32,477 nucleotides of DNA from Thiomargarita sp. (lineage in GTDB: Bacteria; Pseudomonadota; Gammaproteobacteria; Beggiatoales; Beggiatoaceae), in assembly GCA_022729575.1 (NCBI GenBank), contig DZAL01000021.1, positions 18,162 to 50,638 on the forward strand, read 5' to 3'. Positions 7,900 to 15,053 of the stretch are shown here, piece after piece. The notes under the pieces are model-generated. The model was not told the origin of the DNA. It was given only the letters and a program-made list of their open reading frames with translations, and ran no database searches. Every line of letters begins with the position of its first letter. Position 1 is the first letter of the stretch. A program made the translations under genes and the position numbers.

Positions 7900-10437
7900 A
7901 TGACCAAAGAACTAGAACCAACCACCACTCCTGATGAACACTCTGAAGAACCTTCTCAGGAAAACAATACCACCTTAACACCCTCTACCCCCACTGACTC
8001 ATCACCAGCCACCAGCACCCCGCTCAATGAAGAAACTAAGCCGCCTGCCACTGCTGAAACCACTGCTGAAACCACTGCCGACGTTAACATTCAAAGTGGT
8101 ACCGATTTAATCTCTTACAAAGAGGCACTGCCAAACCTCATCCACATTCTCCCCCTGTCGAATCGCCCATTTTTTCCACACCAAGTCATTCCTTTGGTAG
8201 TAGAAACTAACCCCTGGGCCGATACCGTCAAAACCATTGTCAACTCTTCTCATAAATTAGTGGGATTAGTGCTATGCAAAAAAGACCAGGTAAATGAAGC
8301 CGGCCCAGCCGACTTTTACCAAATTGGCACCGTTTGCCGCTTACACCGAGTCGCTCAAGCGGAGGACAAATTACAAATTGTGGTGGAAGGTCTGCAACGA
8401 TTCGAAATTCAAGAATGGGTCTCCTCAGAACGTCCTTTTATCGTCAGCGTTAACTACTACCCCGAACCTCGCCGCGACAACCACCAAGAAGACATCAAAC
8501 CTTATGTCCTAGCAGTTATTAACACCATCAAAGAATTGCTACCCCTCAACCCACTCTACAATGAAGAATTGCGGTTATTTTTAGAACGCTTTGGCGTTGA
8601 AGAACCCTCTCCCCTCTCTGACTTTGCAGCCAGTTTAACCACTTCGACCAAAGAAGAATTACAAGAAGTGCTGGAATCCATCCACTTGCTAAAACGCTTG
8701 GAAAAAGTCCTGCTACTACTTAATAAAGAATTGCAACTAGCAAAAGCGCAAGTAGAAATTCGCAAGCAAGTCGAAGACAAAATGCAAAATCAGCAACGCG
8801 AATTTTTCTTGCGCGAACAACTCAAAGCCATCCAAAAAGAATTAGGCTTAGAAAAAGACGACCGTACCACGGAAATCGAAAAATACCGGAAACGCCTAAG
8901 CGAACTTAAAGTCCCAGAGCCAGTGCAAAAACGCATTGATGATGAGATTGAAAAAATGTCCGTTTTAGAAATAGGCTCCGCCGAATATAGCGTCACCCGA
9001 AACTACTTGGACTGGTTAACCTTAATGCCTTGGGGCAAATATTCGGAGGATAAACTAGAATTGCCCCCAGCCCGCGCCGTGTTAGACAATGACCATGAAG
9101 GATTGGAGGATGTCAAAGACCGTATTATGGAATTTCTGGCCGTCGGCAAATTAAAAGGCAGTATTAACGGTACGATCCTCTTATTAGTAGGCCCCCCTGG
9201 CGTCGGCAAAACCTCAATTGGTCACTCCATCGCCACGGCGGTTGGCCGCTCATTTTTTCGCTTCTCCGTCGGCGGCATTCACGACGAAGCCGAAATTAAA
9301 GGACATCGCCGAACCTATATTGGGGCCATGCCAGGTAAATTTATCCAAGCCATGAAAGAGGTTGAACATGCTAATCCCGTGATCATGCTGGATGAAATAG
9401 ATAAAATCAGCACCTCCTATCGTGGCGACCCCGCCTCCGCCTTATTAGAAGTCCTCGATCCGGAGCAAAATTTCGACTTTCTTGACCATTATTTAGACGT
9501 GCGCTTCGACTTATCCAAAGTGCTATTTATCTGCACCGCTAACCAATTAGACACCATTCCAGCACCACTACTAGACCGGATGGAAATGATTAAATTATCC
9601 GGTTATTTGGCCAGTGAAAAATTACAGATTGCGAAAAAACATCTGGTCAAACGTCAACTGGACAAATCTGGTTTGCAACCGGAGCAACTATCCATCCCTG
9701 ACGACACGTTGGCCAAAATCATTGAAGACTATGCCAGAGAAGCCGGCGTGCGGAGCTTGGAAAAACGTCTAGCCGCGATCACCCGCAAAGCCGCCCGGAA
9801 ATTATTGGAAGGCGCGACTTTACCGATTAATGTCACGCCCGACAACTTGACCGATTATTTAGGCAAGCCGCTCTTTGAAAATGAACAAGCAATCAAAGGC
9901 GTGGGGGTGGTAACAGGACTAGCCTGGACCCCAATGGGAGGAGCCACTTTAAGCATCGAAGCCATTTGTATTCATAAACACACTCGTGGTTTCAAACTGA
10001 CCGGCCAATTGGGGGATGTGATGAAGGAATCTGCCGAGATTGCCTACGCCTATATTTTTTCCCAACATGAGCATCTTGGAATTGATAAGAGCTTTTTCGA
10101 AAATGCGTTTATCCATTTGCACGTCCCCGCCGGCGCGACCCCCAAAGATGGACCCAGTGCCGGTATTACTATGGCCAGTGCGCTACTCTCGTTAGGCAAA
10201 GGTCAGGTGGTGGAAAAAACCTTGGCGATGACCGGTGAGTTAACGCTAACGGGTCAAATTTTACCGGTCGGTGGCATTCGCGAAAAAGTCATCGCCGCGC
10301 GGCGAGTTAAAATTTATGATTTAATTTTACCAGAAGCGAATAAACGGGATTTTGACGAGTTACCAGAGTATGTCCGTGAAGGTTTAACAGTGCAATTTGT
10401 GAAAGAATATTTTGACGTGGTAAAGATTTTGTGGTAA
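7900..10437 (+). CDS. lon: ATP-dependent Lon protease with Thr/Pro/Glu-rich N-terminal extension
   Basis: The 845-aa product has the full LonA order. The substrate-binding domain starts near residue 80 (HILPLSNRPFFPHQVIPLV). A coiled region follows (QQREFFLREQLKAIQKELG), then the AAA+ module with Walker A GPPGVGKTS, Walker B VIMLDEIDK and sensor region, and the protease domain with catalytic Ser in KDGPSAGIT and Lys in GGIREKVIAARR. It degrades misfolded and regulatory proteins in the cytoplasm. The first 75 or so residues are unlike E. coli Lon, whose domain begins within the first 10 residues: they are nearly all Thr, Pro, Glu and Ser, and probably disordered. The RPFFPHQ entry also differs from the common V-V-x-F/Y-P-x-M form and may mark a divergent Lon subtype. 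Confidence 0.96.
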   Translation: MTKELEPTTTPDEHSEEPSQENNTTLTPSTPTDSSPATSTPLNEETKPPATAETTAETTADVNIQSGTDLISYKEALPNLIHILPLSNRPFFPHQVIPLVVETNPWADTVKTIVNSSHKLVGLVLCKKDQVNEAGPADFYQIGTVCRLHRVAQAEDKLQIVVEGLQRFEIQEWVSSERPFIVSVNYYPEPRRDNHQEDIKPYVLAVINTIKELLPLNPLYNEELRLFLERFGVEEPSPLSDFAASLTTSTKEELQEVLESIHLLKRLEKVLLLLNKELQLAKAQVEIRKQVEDKMQNQQREFFLREQLKAIQKELGLEKDDRTTEIEKYRKRLSELKVPEPVQKRIDDEIEKMSVLEIGSAEYSVTRNYLDWLTLMPWGKYSEDKLELPPARAVLDNDHEGLEDVKDRIMEFLAVGKLKGSINGTILLLVGPPGVGKTSIGHSIATAVGRSFFRFSVGGIHDEAEIKGHRRTYIGAMPGKFIQAMKEVEHANPVIMLDEIDKISTSYRGDPASALLEVLDPEQNFDFLDHYLDVRFDLSKVLFICTANQLDTIPAPLLDRMEMIKLSGYLASEKLQIAKKHLVKRQLDKSGLQPEQLSIPDDTLAKIIEDYAREAGVRSLEKRLAAITRKAARKLLEGATLPINVTPDNLTDYLGKPLFENEQAIKGVGVVTGLAWTPMGGATLSIEAICIHKHTRGFKLTGQLGDVMKESAEIAYAYIFSQHEHLGIDKSFFENAFIHLHVPAGATPKDGPSAGITMASALLSLGKGQVVEKTLAMTGELTLTGQILPVGGIREKVIAARRVKIYDLILPEANKRDFDELPEYVREGLTVQFVKEYFDVVKILW

Positions 10438-10453
10438 ATTAAAAGCACTGACC

Positions 10454-10484
10454 GAGTTGACAACTGTTTAACAGTTGTCAACTC
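10454..10484 (+). terminator. Perfect 13-bp stem hairpin 16 nt after lon
   Basis: GAGTTGACAACTG pairs with CAGTTGTCAACTC around a TTTA loop. It is a G/A-variant of the TTGACAACTT hairpin family. There is no poly-U run, so it may act as an attenuator or RNA-stabilising 3' end rather than a classic intrinsic terminator. Confidence 0.5.
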
Positions 10485-10531
10485 CCTGTCAGCAAATGGT
10501 CACCTGAAAATCCATAAATAGGAGAAAATGA

Positions 10532-10807
10532 ATGCCTTATCAAGAACCTAGTAACGAATTATCGGAAACAGTACGCGACATGCACCGCGCCATTGATTCT
10601 TTGAAAGAAGAATTAGAAGCCATAAATTGGTATAACCAACGAGTGGATGTTTGTAAGGATAAGGAACTTAAAGCCATTTTGGCCCATAACCGGGATGAAG
10701 AAAAGGAACATGCGTCAATGATTTTGGAATGGATTCGGCGGCGAGATCCGGTGTTTGGTAAAGAATTGAAGGACTATTTATTTACCGATAAACCGATTGC
10801 CCATTAA
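10532..10807 (+). CDS. Encapsulated-ferritin-type protein (EncFtn), apparently without shell or targeting tail
   Basis: The 91-aa product has the two-helix EncFtn core: EELEAINWYNQRVD at about 26-39 and ILAHNRDEEKEHASMILEWIRR at about 49-70 (landmark only: HNRDEEKEH). Glu27, Glu57 and His60 align with the ferroxidase residues Glu32, Glu62 and His65 of Rhodospirillum rubrum EncFtn. This family forms a decameric ring of dimers that oxidises Fe(II), normally inside an encapsulin nanocompartment. Here the protein stops at FTDKPIAH, right after the second helix, without the C-terminal linker and cargo-loading peptide. No encapsulin gene is in the window; the next genes are toxin-antitoxin genes. 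RBS AGGAG precedes the ATG. The protein therefore either works unencapsulated or finds its shell another way. Confidence 0.9.
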   Translation: MPYQEPSNELSETVRDMHRAIDSLKEELEAINWYNQRVDVCKDKELKAILAHNRDEEKEHASMILEWIRRRDPVFGKELKDYLFTDKPIAH

Positions 10808-10885
10808 AACTTGGGGTCCAAAACTTGGAGTCCAAAACCTGTTTTGGACTCCTTACCACTCACTGGTAAGAGAGGAGATTGTCTG

Positions 10886-11137
10886 ATGCCAACTATTGCC
10901 TTTGAAACCCACGCGCCGGTGGGAATCATTCGGATTCCAGAAACCTTTAAAGAGTGGTATGGCAAAACTCTCAAAGTCATGTTACTTTCTGAAGAAACTG
11001 CTATGCCCGTGACTTCCGCATCATGGTCAGTTCCTCAAGAAGTGGACTATTTCAACTTAATGAAGGAATTGTCTTATGCACAACCTGGTCGCCATTGGAG
11101 TCGGGAGGAATTGAATTATGCCAACTATCGACATTGA
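10886..11137 (+). CDS. Antitoxin-like protein of the 'IRIPE/VKV' type, no partner of its own
   Basis: The ATG at 10886 is chosen because AGGAGA lies 8 nt upstream; an in-frame ATG at 10811 lies in repeat-like GGGTCC/GGAGTCC sequence. The 83-aa product has an N-terminal strand region, GIIRIPETFKEWYGKTLKVMLL, which matches in pattern the antitoxin at 13344-13589 (GVIRIPPAYLGKLTGEVKVIIL); both are cited as landmarks. The C-terminal half ends with WSREELNYANYRH. The arrangement suggests an AbrB-like or short DNA-binding antitoxin fold. The next gene starts within its last 20 nt, so it is the first gene of a three-gene operon with the YefM/YoeB pair. It may be a remnant antitoxin whose toxin was lost or replaced. 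Confidence 0.65.
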   Translation: MPTIAFETHAPVGIIRIPETFKEWYGKTLKVMLLSEETAMPVTSASWSVPQEVDYFNLMKELSYAQPGRHWSREELNYANYRH

Positions 11138-11426
11138 TTCCCCCTTATTCCATCCCGCAACTACGATGCCAAGAGTGTTGCAGACCACGGTGTTCAATCT
11201 GCACACGGCAGATGAACCACTTGACCAATTAATTGACGAAACTGCGATGTCTCATCAACCTTTAGTGATTAAAGGAACTTACCACAATGCCATTCTCTTG
11301 TCGGAGACGGATTGGTTAGCTATTCAGGACACTTTATATTTGTTATCTATTCCAGGAATGCGAGAGTCAATTCAAGCCGGTTTACAAACTCCAGTGGCTG
11401 ATTGTTCTAAGGAATTAGAATGGTGA
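11118..11426 (+). CDS. Phd/YefM-family antitoxin
   Basis: The 102-aa product shows the Phd/YefM pattern in its middle: LIDETAMSHQPLVIKGTYHNAILLSETDWLAIQDTLYLLSIPGM, of which the hallmarks are HQPLVIKG, AILLSE and DWxAIQDTLYLLS. The C-terminal tail SIQAGLQ... is the part that typically threads the toxin. It would bind its own operator and neutralise the toxin encoded next. The start overlaps the upstream gene by 20 nt and has GGGAGGA about 9 nt upstream. The N-terminus is some 20 residues longer than usual, so the ATG at 11166 is an alternative start. It overlaps the toxin gene by 7 nt. Confidence 0.85.
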   Translation: MPTIDIDSPLFHPATTMPRVLQTTVFNLHTADEPLDQLIDETAMSHQPLVIKGTYHNAILLSETDWLAIQDTLYLLSIPGMRESIQAGLQTPVADCSKELEW

Positions 11427-11686
11427 ACTGGCAAATTGTGTATACTCGACAAGCACAAAAGGATGCGAAAAAGATTGCCCAGCAGGGGTGCCGTCAGAAA
11501 GTGGAGGAATTGTTAACAATTCTGGCCCGCAATCCGTTTCAAAGACCGCCCCCTTATGAGAAATTGATAGGTGATTTGACGGGTGCTTATTCACGGCGTA
11601 TCAATCTTCAGCATTGTTTAGTTTATCAGGTGTTGGAAGAACTAAGAACCGTCAAAATATTGCGGATGTGGTCACATTATGAATGA
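11420..11686 (+). CDS. yoeB: YoeB/Txe-family mRNA interferase toxin
   Basis: The 88-aa product has the standard YoeB length and ending: YEKLIGDLTGAYSRRINLQHCLVYQVL and KILRMWSHYE. The motifs that matter are the GDLxGxYSRRI strand, HxLVYQV and the C-terminal W-S-H-Y catalytic tail, with His83 or its equivalent in SHYE. The E. coli counterpart reads RAWTHYE. YoeB is a RelE-superfamily ribosome-dependent RNase that cuts mRNA after translation initiation. It overlaps its antitoxin gene by 7 nt, as expected for coupled expression. Confidence 0.93.
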   Translation: MVNWQIVYTRQAQKDAKKIAQQGCRQKVEELLTILARNPFQRPPPYEKLIGDLTGAYSRRINLQHCLVYQVLEELRTVKILRMWSHYE

Positions 11687-12110
11687 GTACCAAGTAGTAT
11701 AGACTAACTTTTCCCTTTGACCAACCGCATATCCCTAAAATTCGTTGTACTTGACAAACACAATGGTCTGAATCAGAATTGGCAGAATTTTAGGATTGAC
11801 AGAATGATATTGAATGGATTATTCGGTAGTCCCTACCAATTAATGGAGGTATTAAACTCCAGGTGCTAACTTTCCTAAATCTTACCAGTTTTAGGTAGCC
11901 TAAACCTCACCGGTTTAGGAAATCTCGGCGATTCTAAGTTTCCTAAACCTCAAAGGTTTAGGAAACTTTGACCTTTGCTAACTCATTGAATTTTAAGACC
12001 TCCATTGGTTTGGAGGGACTACCGATTATTCTGCTCATTCTAAAATTCTGTAAATTCTGATTCGAACCATCAACCCATTTAACCAACATATCTCATGATA
12101 AGGTAACTAC
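11687..12110. other. Non-coding stretch around repeat element B
   Basis: Only the family B element (11825-12023) is recognisable. Flanking bases 11700-11816 and 12032-12110 hold the short recurring motif ATTCTGA/TCAGAAT (near 11772 and 12055) but no gene. The last 40 bases carry the leader of the UPF0175 gene. Confidence 0.5.
11825..12023. mobile_element. MITE-like element (family B), intact, with 8-bp target duplication
   Basis: Ends GGTAGTCCCTACCAATTAAT and its inverted counterpart ATTGGTTTGGAGGGACTACC are flanked on both sides by GATTATTC (11817-11824 and 12024-12031). Two internal hairpins of the type CCTAAACC...GGTTTAGG are present. There is no coding capacity. Partial copies lie at 7689-7781 and about 32134-32285. 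The intact ends and the exact duplication suggest a fairly recent insertion. Confidence 0.85.
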
Positions 12111-12386
12111 GTGATTGCGATTACCATTAACCTGCCTTCCGAGTTCTTAGGTCACTTTAGGAGTGTAGATGAACTACGTCAAACCATTTATGAAGATTTC
12201 ATCATTCAACAACGCCAAAGTGGTTATTTGAGTTTAGGTGAGGCTGCCGAATTGCTAGGATTAACCTACAGTGAGTTGTTTACCTTGTTAGGTAAGAAAG
12301 GACTGTCATTTATCAATGCTACCGCAGAGGAATTGGCAGACAGTAATCGCTATTTTCAAGCGCAGATGCAACCAAAAAACCGATGA
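12111..12386 (+). CDS. UPF0175-family antitoxin
   Basis: The 91-aa product starts at a GTG with AAGG upstream. It has the UPF0175 pattern: ITINLPSEFLGHF at the N-terminus, and a helix-turn-helix-like segment GYLSLGEAAELLGLTYSELFTLLGKKGL (key part LSLGEAAELLGLTYSEL, about residues 41-57), followed by an acidic region. UPF0175 proteins commonly pair with DUF3368 PIN-domain toxins. That is the case here, since the toxin gene begins 4 nt before this one ends. It presumably represses its own operon. Confidence 0.88.
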   Translation: MIAITINLPSEFLGHFRSVDELRQTIYEDFIIQQRQSGYLSLGEAAELLGLTYSELFTLLGKKGLSFINATAEELADSNRYFQAQMQPKNR

Positions 12387-12823
12387 TAGTGATTTCTAAT
12401 TCCAGTCCGTTGTTAGCTTTAAGTCAAGTGCAAAAATTGGAGATTTTAAAACAATTGTTTGGACACGTTTATATCCCCACGGCGGTTTTTCAAGAAACGG
12501 TGTTAGAATGTCCGGTGGTGGTTCAAAAGGCGGGGATACTCAAAGCGACTCAGGATTTTCTTGAAGTGGTGACACCCCGCCTGGACTACCCCTTTACGCG
12601 GAGGTTAGGCAAAGGCGAACGTGCCGTGTTGAATTTGGCTTTGGAAAAATCTCCAGATATTTTGCTTATAGATGATAAAAAAGCCAGGAATGAAGCGAAA
12701 GAGTTGGGGTTTATGTCATCCTTTACCACCGACGTAATTAAGCAGGCAGAACGTGAATTTCTCATTCCTTCTTCTCTGGCTTTAGTGCAAGAATTATATC
12801 AGTTTGGTATCTATTTACCATAA
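12383..12823 (+). CDS. DUF3368 PIN-domain toxin
   Basis: The 146-aa product opens MIVISNSSPLLAL, the DUF3368 form of PIN motif I, with Asn where classical VapC has Asp. GKGERAVLNLALE near 78-90 carries the conserved Glu, LLIDDKKARNEAKELG (about 93-108) has the central Asp pair, and the family's GFMSSFTTDVI-type segment follows. PIN toxins of this group are predicted metal-dependent RNases acting on tRNA or rRNA. The gene overlaps the UPF0175 antitoxin by 4 nt (ATGA type), so translation is coupled. The Asn at motif I is common in this family, so it is not taken as loss of function. Confidence 0.9.
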   Translation: MIVISNSSPLLALSQVQKLEILKQLFGHVYIPTAVFQETVLECPVVVQKAGILKATQDFLEVVTPRLDYPFTRRLGKGERAVLNLALEKSPDILLIDDKKARNEAKELGFMSSFTTDVIKQAEREFLIPSSLALVQELYQFGIYLP

Positions 12824-12841
12824 AAACTGAGTACGACTACC

Positions 12842-12917
12842 AGTACCACGAATTTAGAAATAAACGAATGGAAGACTAGAGAGGGTTTATTCGTTTATTT
12901 CTAAATTCGTGGTACTC
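12842..12917. repeat. 76-bp hairpin repeat (family F), copy 1
   Basis: AGTACCACGAATTTAGAAAT... pairs with its reverse complement ending GGTACTC, leaving a short loop TGGAAGACTAGAGAGGG. The stem is about 28 bp and nearly perfect. It starts 18 nt after the DUF3368 gene and marks the left edge of a segment duplicated at 14920. Confidence 0.9.
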
Positions 12918-12974
12918 AACTTGTTGTACTCAAACTAACTAAACTAAACTAACTAAACAGGAGTCATTACTTTT

Positions 12975-13247
12975 ATGTCCATTCTCAACATTTTACTATG
13001 GCTTTCCATCCTCACCTTCGCGCCCCTCACCCACGCCCTTGAGGAGGCACTAGGCACCCCCACCACCGTCACCTCATCTCCCTTTACCGTACACATTGCC
13101 CAGGCCGACCCAGCGACGTTGGGTAGTGATGCACAGGGTAGTGGTTTAAACCTGACAGGTCTCGAAGATCTGTCAGGTTTGATGACGGTTACCACTACCT
13201 TGTGCATCACTACCACTATCATCAATCCGGTTTTAAACAAATCTTAG
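12975..13247 (+). pseudogene. Truncated duplicate of the CHAT-protein 5' end (signal peptide only)
   Basis: The first 49 or so codons, including the signal peptide (MSILNILL...APLTHALEEALG) and the QADPATL segment, nearly repeat those of the 1114-aa CHAT protein at 15054, and the upstream leader with CAGGAGTCATTACTTTTATG is the same. Similarity stops exactly at 13121, where a 93-bp inverted repeat begins; the frame then runs through the repeat for 41 more codons. A secreted 90-aa peptide could still be made, but the sequence after the break has no domain. Most likely it is a duplication relic. Confidence 0.8.
13122..13214. repeat. Long inverted repeat at the duplication breakpoint
   Basis: GGTAGTGATGCACAGGGTAG... 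(13122-13145) pairs with 13191-13214 at 23 of 24 positions, and inner arms AACCTGACAG (13149-13158) and CTGTCAGGTT (13170-13179) pair perfectly. A related, weaker inverted repeat with the same GGTAGTG/CACTACC words lies at 21813-21871. Confidence 0.85.
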
Positions 13248-13343
13248 AGGTAACCTGTCATGTCTATTATCATATTGCAACTAGGCACAATCAAGTCTAG
13301 TCTGTTAAACTCTTCACTTTGAATATATCTTAGGAGATTCTAC

Positions 13344-13589
13344 ATGTATGCCATAGAATTTAACTCTTTCCCAGAAAACGGCGTAATCAGAATACCACCG
13401 GCCTATTTAGGCAAACTCACCGGTGAAGTAAAGGTTATCATTCTTAAATCAGAACCACCCAACATGAGTGACCCTACCCTGCTACCAGACATGATAGCCA
13501 TTTCTAAACGTTGTGCGGCTTTACCAGACCTAGATACTCGTTCCCCAGACGAGATTTTAGGCTACAATGAGATAGGGGGACTTGACTGA
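13344..13589 (+). CDS. VapB-type antitoxin
   Basis: The 81-aa product has GGAGA 8 nt upstream of its ATG. The N-terminal part, MYAIEFNSFPENGVIRIPPAY, followed by KVIIL near residue 32, suggests an AbrB-like strand-rich DNA-binding region. The C-terminal part ends with SPDEILGYNEIGGLD, the acidic, hydrophobic tail typical of VapB partners. Its stop codon overlaps the VapC start (TGATG). It shares the GxIRIPxxY...VKVxxL pattern with the unpaired gene at 10886. Confidence 0.85.
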   Translation: MYAIEFNSFPENGVIRIPPAYLGKLTGEVKVIILKSEPPNMSDPTLLPDMIAISKRCAALPDLDTRSPDEILGYNEIGGLD

Positions 13590-13981
13590 TGGTGATAGAT
13601 AGTTCGTCCCTAGTGGCCATTTTGCTGGCTGAACCAGAAGCGTTGGCTTTGATGAACGCTATCCATGATGACACTCAGCGATTTATCGGCGCCTTTTCGG
13701 TATTAGAGAGCAGTTTGGTGATTGAAGCCCGAAAAGGAGAAGTGGGCCGACGTGAACTTGACTTGTTCCTGCGTCGTACTCAGATAATCATCGTTGACTT
13801 GAATGTGCAACAATTAGAACTGGCCAGTGAAGCCTGGCGAAAGTTTGGCAAAGGTCGTCACCCAGCGCGGCTTAATATTGGCGATTGTTGTAGTTATGCG
13901 TTGGCTAAATCTATGGACGAACCTTTGTTGTTTAAGGGTGACGATTTTAGTCAAACCGATTTAACCAGAGTGTGTTATTAG
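13589..13981 (+). CDS. vapC: VapC-type PIN-domain ribonuclease toxin
   Basis: The 130-aa product has the classical VapC layout: MVIDSSSLVAILLAEPEA with Asp4, LESSLVIEAR with the conserved Glu near 40, LNIGDCCSYALAK with Asp near 98, and LLFKGDDFSQTDL with the final Asp pair near 115. VapC enzymes are Mg-dependent RNases that often cut initiator tRNA or the sarcin-ricin loop. The gene overlaps the antitoxin stop codon, so the two are translationally coupled. All four acidic positions are intact, so the toxin should be active. Confidence 0.95.
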   Translation: MVIDSSSLVAILLAEPEALALMNAIHDDTQRFIGAFSVLESSLVIEARKGEVGRRELDLFLRRTQIIIVDLNVQQLELASEAWRKFGKGRHPARLNIGDCCSYALAKSMDEPLLFKGDDFSQTDLTRVCY

Positions 13982-14052
13982 GTAGCGGCTACCTATCATT
14001 ATATGGAGTGGCTACTACGATTGATGCTATTATATCACGGGCCAAAAAAACC

Positions 14053-14127
14053 GAGTACCACGAATTTAGAAATAAACGAATGGAAGACTAGAGGGTTTAT
14101 TCGTTTATTTCTAAATTCGTGGTACTC
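14053..14127. repeat. Hairpin repeat (family F), copy 2
   Basis: Same stem as at 12842-12917 (GAGTACCACGAATTTAG... to GGTACTC), with the loop shortened by two bases (GACTAGAGGG). It lies between two toxin-antitoxin pairs, and unlike copies 1 and 3 it is not followed by the AACTAACTAAAC leader and signal-peptide sequence. Confidence 0.9.
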
Positions 14128-14213
14128 TACTTAAAATCATGCTATCATTCTCCAATTGACTATGCTACCTTGTATTAGGTACAATAAATTCAACTAAAAA
14201 CTGAGGACTCATT

Positions 14214-14474
14214 ATGCAAAGTATCAAACTGTTCCAACATGGGCAACTCTTTCTTCCAGAAAGGGTTTGTCAGGCACATCACTGGAAGACTGGGCAAGAA
14301 TTAGTTATCATCCATCTCGATGAGGGTATCTTATTAAAACCCAAACATTCTTTGAAACCGACTACTTTAGACGAAGTGGCTAAGTGTTTGCCTTATCAGG
14401 GGCCTGCGAAAACTTTGGAAGATATGGAAGCAGCCATTGCTATGGAATTGGAGAGTCAAGAGGAATCAAAATGA
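14214..14474 (+). CDS. AbrB/MazE-like antitoxin
   Basis: The 86-aa product has an N-terminal swapped-hairpin-type sequence: MQSIKLFQHGQLFLPERVCQAHHW, then TGQELVIIHLDEGILLKP (landmarks GQLFLPE and GILLKP), as in AbrB/SpoVT DNA-binding domains. The acidic C-terminal tail TLEDMEAAIAMELESQEE is expected to wrap the toxin. The start follows CTGAGGACTCATT. It overlaps the downstream vapC by 4 nt (ATGA). Confidence 0.88.
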   Translation: MQSIKLFQHGQLFLPERVCQAHHWKTGQELVIIHLDEGILLKPKHSLKPTTLDEVAKCLPYQGPAKTLEDMEAAIAMELESQEESK

Positions 14475-14875
14475 ATATCATCCAGTTAGTTGCCATAGAC
14501 ACTAACGTGTTGGTGCGTTTAATCACCGGTGATGATGAGAAGCAGTACCAGAAAGTGCGGCGTTTGTTTGAACAGGAGGTGATTTTTGTGTCGGATACGG
14601 TGATGTTGGAAACCGCCTGGGTATTACGACGAACTTACCAGTTTGAACCACCAGCAATTGTTGATGCCCTACGCAAGATATTGGGCTTGCCGAATGTCCG
14701 AGTCACTGATATACAATTACTTACCGAGATGCTACAATGGGTTGAAGAGGGGCTAGAGTTCGCTGATGCGCTACATTTAGCCCAGTGTCAAATGGCTACG
14801 GTTTTTTATACCTTTGACAGACAGTTTTCGAGACGGAGTCACGGTCTGGGAAATTGTCCAGTCAAGGAATTATAA
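14471..14875 (+). CDS. vapC: VapC-type PIN-domain toxin
   Basis: The 134-aa product starts at the ATG inside the antitoxin stop (ATGA), which is preferred over the longer in-frame ATG at 14384 because that extension is only the antitoxin gene read out of frame. The PIN motifs are VAIDTNVLVRLITGDDE (Asp9), VMLETAWVLRRTY (Glu near 46), LEFADALHLAQ (Asp near 99) and TFDRQFSRR (Asp near 117). It differs from the vapC at 13589 in all but these positions, so the two arose independently rather than by local duplication. Confidence 0.93.
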   Translation: MNIIQLVAIDTNVLVRLITGDDEKQYQKVRRLFEQEVIFVSDTVMLETAWVLRRTYQFEPPAIVDALRKILGLPNVRVTDIQLLTEMLQWVEEGLEFADALHLAQCQMATVFYTFDRQFSRRSHGLGNCPVKEL

Positions 14876-14919
14876 CGAGAACCACCTCGTTACTACGCGA
14901 AGCACGGTGATGAGGTAAC

Positions 14920-14996
14920 GAGTACCACGAATTTAGAAATAAACGAATGGAAGACTAGAGAGGATTTATTCGTTTATTTCTAAATTCGTTGTACTC
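14920..14996. repeat. Hairpin repeat (family F), copy 3
   Basis: GAGTACCACGAATTTAG... pairs with ...CTAAATTCGTTGTACTC with one mismatch near the base. It is followed by the AACTAACTAAA leader and the CHAT gene, exactly as copy 1 is followed by the truncated duplicate. A further small inverted repeat, CTCGTTAC...GTAACGAG, lies just before it (14886-14921). Confidence 0.9.
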
Positions 14997-15053
14997 AACT
15001 GGTTGTCCTCAAACTAACTAAATTAACTAAACTAAACAGGAGTCATTACTTTT

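Noticed and set aside
12953..13240. Antisense frame also present at 15032-15274
   Set aside because: It recurs only because the CHAT 5' end is duplicated; it is the shadow of the signal-peptide coding strand.
14384..14470. N-terminal extension of the second VapC
   Set aside because: It is the antitoxin gene read in another frame; the ATGA overlap gives the standard VapC start at 14471.
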